A stretch of DNA of 17,658 nucleotides, from NCBI GenBank assembly GCA_964440345.1, contig CAYTSA010000083.1, forward strand, positions 1 through 17,658. Reading direction: 5' to 3'. This document shows, piece after piece, positions 14,228 to 17,658 of the stretch. The notes below the pieces were generated by a model. That model was not told the origin of the DNA. It saw nothing but the letters and a program-made list of their open reading frames with translations, and searched no databases. The DNA is from CAYTSA01 sp964440345. Its GTDB lineage: Bacteria; Desulfobacterota; Desulfovibrionia; Desulfovibrionales; Desulfovibrionaceae. Every line of letters begins with the position of its first letter. The first letter of the stretch is position 1. Both the position numbers and the translations under genes were made by a program.

Positions 14228-16012
14228 TCATTGCATGAGCGCCAGCAACAGCACTGCAAAAAGCGCCAGCGTGGCCAGCGCCGCCGTGACGCCCACTGGT
14301 ATCGTGCCCGACTCCAGGGTGGAAAACACTTTGCTCTTGCCGTCCTTGGGCGCCGCGCCAGCGGCCAGCCAGGCCAGGGACATAAACGCCAGCGCCAGCC
14401 ACTGCGGCCCCCGGCTGAAAAACCTCGCCAACGCTGGAATAAACGCCCGGATGAACAGCTGGTCGCATACACTATTCAGTCCGTTGAGCAGACCGTCCAT
14501 CACCCGGTAAAAGGCCTGCCCGCCCTTGCGGTAAAAGATATCCAGGTCCACAGTTAGGGCGTCCACAGGCCGCAACAACTTGCGCAGCACAAAAAACGCC
14601 AGCCCGGTAAAAGCAAGCAACTGCAACTGCAGCACCACCTTGGCCGGCTTGTACATGGTCTGCAGCTCCATCTCAAAGGGCAGCAGGTGGTACAAAGCGC
14701 CCGAATTCACGCCCAGGAACAAACAGGCCAAAGCCAGCAGTCCCATGCCCAGATGCATGGAGCCCAACCGCTCCCGGCCTTCGGGCCTCTCGCTGGCGGG
14801 ACGGCCTTTTGGTTCGCTGAAAAACGTGAAAAACGTGAACCGCAGCCCCGCGAACAGAAAGACCCCGGCCGAGGCAATCTCCAGGGCCAGCCATGGCCAC
14901 AGCAGGTGCGCGTCCGCCACAGCCTGGATGATGATGGGCTTGCAGATGAAACCGATAAACAAGGGCACGGACGATATGGCCGCCGCGCCAACCAGCCCGA
15001 AACCCAGAGTCCAGGGCATGAAACGGTACAGTCCCCCCAGCTCCGTGCATTTTGACCGGCCGGTAAACTGCATTACTGAGCCCGCGGCCATGAACAACAA
15101 AGCAGTGTACAAGACGCAACAGACCGCGTGCGCCGCAGCGCCGTTCAGGCCCAGAGAACCGCCCACGCCTATGCCACAGAGCATGAAACCCACCTGGTTC
15201 ATTACCGAATAGGCCAGTATGCGCCTGATGTCGTTCTCAAGCAGGGCGTAGACCACGCCGTAGATGGCCATGACGGACCCGATGAGAAGGAGGAACTCCC
15301 AGCCCGGAAAGCCCCGGGCCAGGGCGTAGACCGCTGTTTTGGTCGTGTAGGCAGACATAAACACCGCACCCAGGATTGAAGCCTCTGGATACGCATCCGG
15401 CAACCAGCCGTGCAGCGGCGGCGCCCCGGCGTTGATGAGCATGCCGGCCAGAATGAACCAGTTATAGTAGGCCGCAGGCTCCATGCCGGCGAAATCCGCC
15501 GTGCCCGTGGCGTGGATGCGCATGAGTATGCCCGCCAGCAGCACCAAGCCGCCAAACAGGTGCAGCAGGATATAGCGGAAGCCCGCCGAAGACGCCTTGG
15601 TCGTTTGCCGGGCCAGAATGAGGAACGTGGACGCGACCGCCATGAGTTCCCAGAAAAAATACAGGCTGACCAGGTCGCCAGCAAAGACCACTCCCAGCGC
15701 GCCGCCCACGTACGCCAAAGCTGAAACATGCTGCCGCGCCTCTTTGACGTAGTAACCATACACGAACGACGCCACAGCGTTGAGCGTAAAAAAGTAGCCG
15801 AACAGCTTGGAGAGCTTGTCCACCCGCAGCAGCGTGACGTCCTGGCCGAAGAAGTGGACCTGCCAGTAGTCGCCGGGCGCCAGCAAGCTGAGGCAATAAA
15901 AAGCGTACAGCGGCAGCAGCACGGCAATACTATTGCGCAGCGAGCTGCTGAAAAGGGGCAGCGCCAACGCGCCTATGAGCAGCACAAAGCCGGGGTGCAT
16001 GACCTCAATCAT
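14228..16012 (-). CDS. Proton-conducting antiporter subunit, MrpD/NuoL-like
   Basis: 594 residues with about 14-16 membrane helices. The Proton_antipo_M core is clear: E122 in LYFFWELMAV, the loop PPLHGWLPDAYPEA (~198-211), K225 in AYTTKTAVYALARGF, and K358 in LFIGFICKPI. The Lys usually found in the middle of the ion path just before PLHGWLP is replaced by N194 (INAGAPPLH). The C-terminal third (from ~460) has further helices and LTVDLDIFYRKGGQAF, seen in long MrpD/complex-I-like proteins of anaerobes. It would move protons or Na+ across the inner membrane as part of a multi-subunit complex. The ATG at 16012 overlaps the upstream gene by 8 bases; MHPG at 16000 is an alternative. Confidence 0.9.
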   Translation of the reverse strand: MIEVMHPGFVLLIGALALPLFSSSLRNSIAVLLPLYAFYCLSLLAPGDYWQVHFFGQDVTLLRVDKLSKLFGYFFTLNAVASFVYGYYVKEARQHVSALAYVGGALGVVFAGDLVSLYFFWELMAVASTFLILARQTTKASSAGFRYILLHLFGGLVLLAGILMRIHATGTADFAGMEPAAYYNWFILAGMLINAGAPPLHGWLPDAYPEASILGAVFMSAYTTKTAVYALARGFPGWEFLLLIGSVMAIYGVVYALLENDIRRILAYSVMNQVGFMLCGIGVGGSLGLNGAAAHAVCCVLYTALLFMAAGSVMQFTGRSKCTELGGLYRFMPWTLGFGLVGAAAISSVPLFIGFICKPIIIQAVADAHLLWPWLALEIASAGVFLFAGLRFTFFTFFSEPKGRPASERPEGRERLGSMHLGMGLLALACLFLGVNSGALYHLLPFEMELQTMYKPAKVVLQLQLLAFTGLAFFVLRKLLRPVDALTVDLDIFYRKGGQAFYRVMDGLLNGLNSVCDQLFIRAFIPALARFFSRGPQWLALAFMSLAWLAAGAAPKDGKSKVFSTLESGTIPVGVTAALATLALFAVLLLALMQ

Positions 16013-16268
16013 CGTAAAAATCCGTTTTCCGTTGCAAACCTATGCCGAGGCCTTTGGCCAGGAGTATCAGCCCCAGACACGCCCCCCCGCCCAGCAAGGC
16101 CATGAAGCCGAACACGCTGTCTACGCCAAAATGCGGATGCGGGTGCACAAAAAACTCCGCCCCAACCAGCAGCACGCACAGCGCCAGCAAGGCCGCCCAC
16201 AGTTTGCGCTGGTTGCCGGGCTGGTACAGCCAGCCTTTGGCCGCCGCCTGGTCTGTTTTCTCGCTCAT
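16005..16268 (-). CDS. Small two-helix membrane protein of the antiporter operon
   Basis: 87 residues. A soluble basic N-terminus (MSEKTDQAAAKGWLYQPGNQRK) precedes two membrane helices (~23-40 and ~53-72), joined by a periplasmic loop with HPHPHFGVDS. The tail is short and acidic (KTDFYDD). The ATG at 16268 has AAGGAA nine bases upstream, 19 bases after the preceding antiporter gene. Its end overlaps the next antiporter gene by 8 bases, so all three are coupled. I do not recognise a named family, but its position between two antiporter subunits suggests a small structural subunit of that complex. Confidence 0.85.
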   Translation of the reverse strand: MSEKTDQAAAKGWLYQPGNQRKLWAALLALCVLLVGAEFFVHPHPHFGVDSVFGFMALLGGGACLGLILLAKGLGIGLQRKTDFYDD

Positions 16269-16287
16269 AGGTCACATTCCTTGTGGA

Positions 16288-17658
16288 TTATCTGGCAAAC
16301 ACCGGCGCCAGGGCCATCTTTGCCAGAGTCACAAAAACGTCCGGATAGAAAAACAAAGCCACGGAACACAGCGCCGTGATGCACAGCGGAACCACGCAAA
16401 ACAGCGGGGCCTCTTTTATGCCCGGCTCGAACTGGCACAGCTCGTCCGGGCAGAAGAAGGCCCGGAATACAATGGGGAAAAAATACGCCGCATTGAGCAG
16501 CGAACTGCCAAGCAGCACGATCATAAATGCAAAAGACCCGGCCTCCAGCGTGCCCTGCAGCAGCAGCCACTTGCTCACGAACCCGCCAGTGGGCGGAATG
16601 CCGGTCACAGACAGCGCGCCGATGAAAAAAGCAAACATGGTCACCGGCATTTTGCGCCCTATGCCCCGCATCTGGCTGATGTAGGCCTTGCCTGAGGCCA
16701 CGAAAATGGCCCCAGCGCACATGAACAGCGTAATCTTGCCAAAGGCGTGCATGGCGATGTGCACCATGCCGCCCACCATGCCCTGGGGCGAGAGCAACCC
16801 GGCCCCGAGCACAATGTAGGAAAGCTGGCCAATGGTGGAAAAGGCCAGACGGCGCTTCAACCCATCCTGGGACAGCGCAATGAGCGAAGCCGTGATGATG
16901 GTGATAGAGGCCACAGAGCAGACGGCCCAGCCCAGGTCCAGCTGCTGCAGCAGGTCCACGCCAAAGACATGGCTGATGACCCGGTACACGGAAAAGGCCC
17001 CCACCTTGACCACGGCCACGGCGTGCAGCAGCGCGCTGACTGGCGTAGGCGCCACCATGGCCGCAGGAAGCCAGACGTGCAGCGGCATGAGGCCCACCTT
17101 GGCAAAGCCGAATATCAACATGAACAGCAGCACGGTGAGCGCGCCCGGCTCCAGTCCGGCCCCAGCCAGCACCCCGGACGTGGAAAAATCCAGCGTGCCG
17201 GCGGTGAAATACACGTAGAGCATGGCCGGCAAAGCCAGGCCAATGGACGAACCCACGATGAACCCCAGGTACTTGCGGCCAGATATGCGGGCCTCCGGGT
17301 CCTGGTGGTGCGCGACCAGCGGATACGTGGCAAAGGAGAGCATCTCGTAAAAGAGATACATGGTGAACAGGTTGGCGGAAAAGGCCACGCCTATGGTGGC
17401 CGATAGCGCCACTGCGAAAAAGGCGAAATAGCGCGTCTGGCTGTGCTCGTTCTCCGCCCGCATGTAGCCAATCGAATAAGCGCTGGTAAGAATCCACAAA
17501 CTGGACGACACCAGAGCGAAGAGCATGCCCATGGGGTCCACTCGCAGCGCAATGGGTACGCCGGGCAGCACCTCGGCTATAGTGAAGCTGAGCAGCTTGC
17601 CGTCCAGCACGGCGGGCAGCATGTACAGCACCAGTCCGAACTTGGCAAAAGCGCAGAT
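16288..17658 (-). CDS. Proton-conducting antiporter subunit, NuoN/MrpD-like (5' partial)
   Basis: At least 457 residues; the frame stays open to the right edge, so the GTG at 17631 is internal and roughly 30 residues are missing. All ion-path residues of the family are present (numbered from 17631): E96 in MYLFYEMLSF, K178 in GFAKVGLMPLHVWLP, H205 and K209 in LLHAVAVVKVGAF, H291/K299 in HIAMHAFGKI, and K354 in GIPPTGGFVSKWLL. It looks fully active. This is one of the antiporter-like subunits of Mrp complexes, complex I and membrane hydrogenases, and sequence alone does not separate NuoN from MrpD here. More subunits probably lie beyond the window edge on this strand. Confidence 0.93.
   Translation of the reverse strand: MCAFAKFGLVLYMLPAVLDGKLLSFTIAEVLPGVPIALRVDPMGMLFALVSSSLWILTSAYSIGYMRAENEHSQTRYFAFFAVALSATIGVAFSANLFTMYLFYEMLSFATYPLVAHHQDPEARISGRKYLGFIVGSSIGLALPAMLYVYFTAGTLDFSTSGVLAGAGLEPGALTVLLFMLIFGFAKVGLMPLHVWLPAAMVAPTPVSALLHAVAVVKVGAFSVYRVISHVFGVDLLQQLDLGWAVCSVASITIITASLIALSQDGLKRRLAFSTIGQLSYIVLGAGLLSPQGMVGGMVHIAMHAFGKITLFMCAGAIFVASGKAYISQMRGIGRKMPVTMFAFFIGALSVTGIPPTGGFVSKWLLLQGTLEAGSFAFMIVLLGSSLLNAAYFFPIVFRAFFCPDELCQFEPGIKEAPLFCVVPLCITALCSVALFFYPDVFVTLAKMALAPVFAR

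Noticed and set aside
16265..17497. 410-codon open frame on the minus strand
   Set aside because: It overlaps the antiporter gene in another frame; it is rich in Gly, His, Ala and Arg, with no family pattern, a typical GC-driven shadow.
1..17658. CRISPR arrays, tRNA or rRNA genes, insertion sequences
   Set aside because: No regular repeat-spacer pattern, cloverleaf, rRNA segment or transposase was found on reading both strands.

Overview
The window looks like chromosome of a GC-rich, Gram-negative anaerobe. The best guess is a sulfate reducer of the Desulfovibrionales (Desulfobacterota). This rests on a Cys-rich PSP1/RicT gene directly before a one-zinc-type metG, a type II secretion (T2SS) gene set, and an Mrp/complex-I-like antiporter block. 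The taxonomic call is inference from gene content only; no rRNA or tRNA gene was seen.

Layout. (1) Positions 1-930, + strand: the 3' part of an XRE-type helix-turn-helix gene with a DUF2188-like C-terminus, overlapped by a 97-residue single-pass membrane protein. This stretch is visibly less GC-rich than the rest and looks accessory. (2) 1143-4594, + strand: ricT, then metG, separated by a 165-base leader with two strong hairpins. metG is interrupted by ten Ns (3419-3428); motif arithmetic says the real gap is about 20 bases and the gene is intact. (3) 4591-6289, - strand: a cassette of a soluble DPM1/ArnC-like glycosyltransferase, an 83-residue membrane protein and a TVP38/VTT membrane protein, convergent with metG and overlapping its stop codon. 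(4) 6347-13544, - strand: one tightly packed operon running from a CPBP (glutamic) intramembrane protease, through a beta-propeller lipoprotein, to gspG-H-I-J-K-L-M-N. A good sigma70-like promoter lies at 13634-13662 and a strong hairpin follows gspN. gspC, D, E and F are not in the window. (5) 13715-17658, - strand: the end of a proton-antiporter operon with a NuoN/MrpD-like subunit (running off the right edge), an 87-residue membrane protein, a second MrpD/NuoL-like subunit, and a cyclic-nucleotide-binding-fold protein with an unusual phosphate-binding cassette.

How the parts work together. The gsp genes would make the pseudopilus (G, H, I, J, K) and part of the inner-membrane platform (L, M, N) of a T2SS whose outer-membrane secretin and ATPase are encoded elsewhere. 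The protease and lipoprotein at the head of the same transcript are the most novel element. By analogy with myxosortase and rhombosortase, they could process or hold exported T2SS substrates at the cell surface. The antiporter block would couple ion or proton movement to respiration. The glycosyltransferase cassette most likely handles polyprenyl-phosphate-linked sugars.
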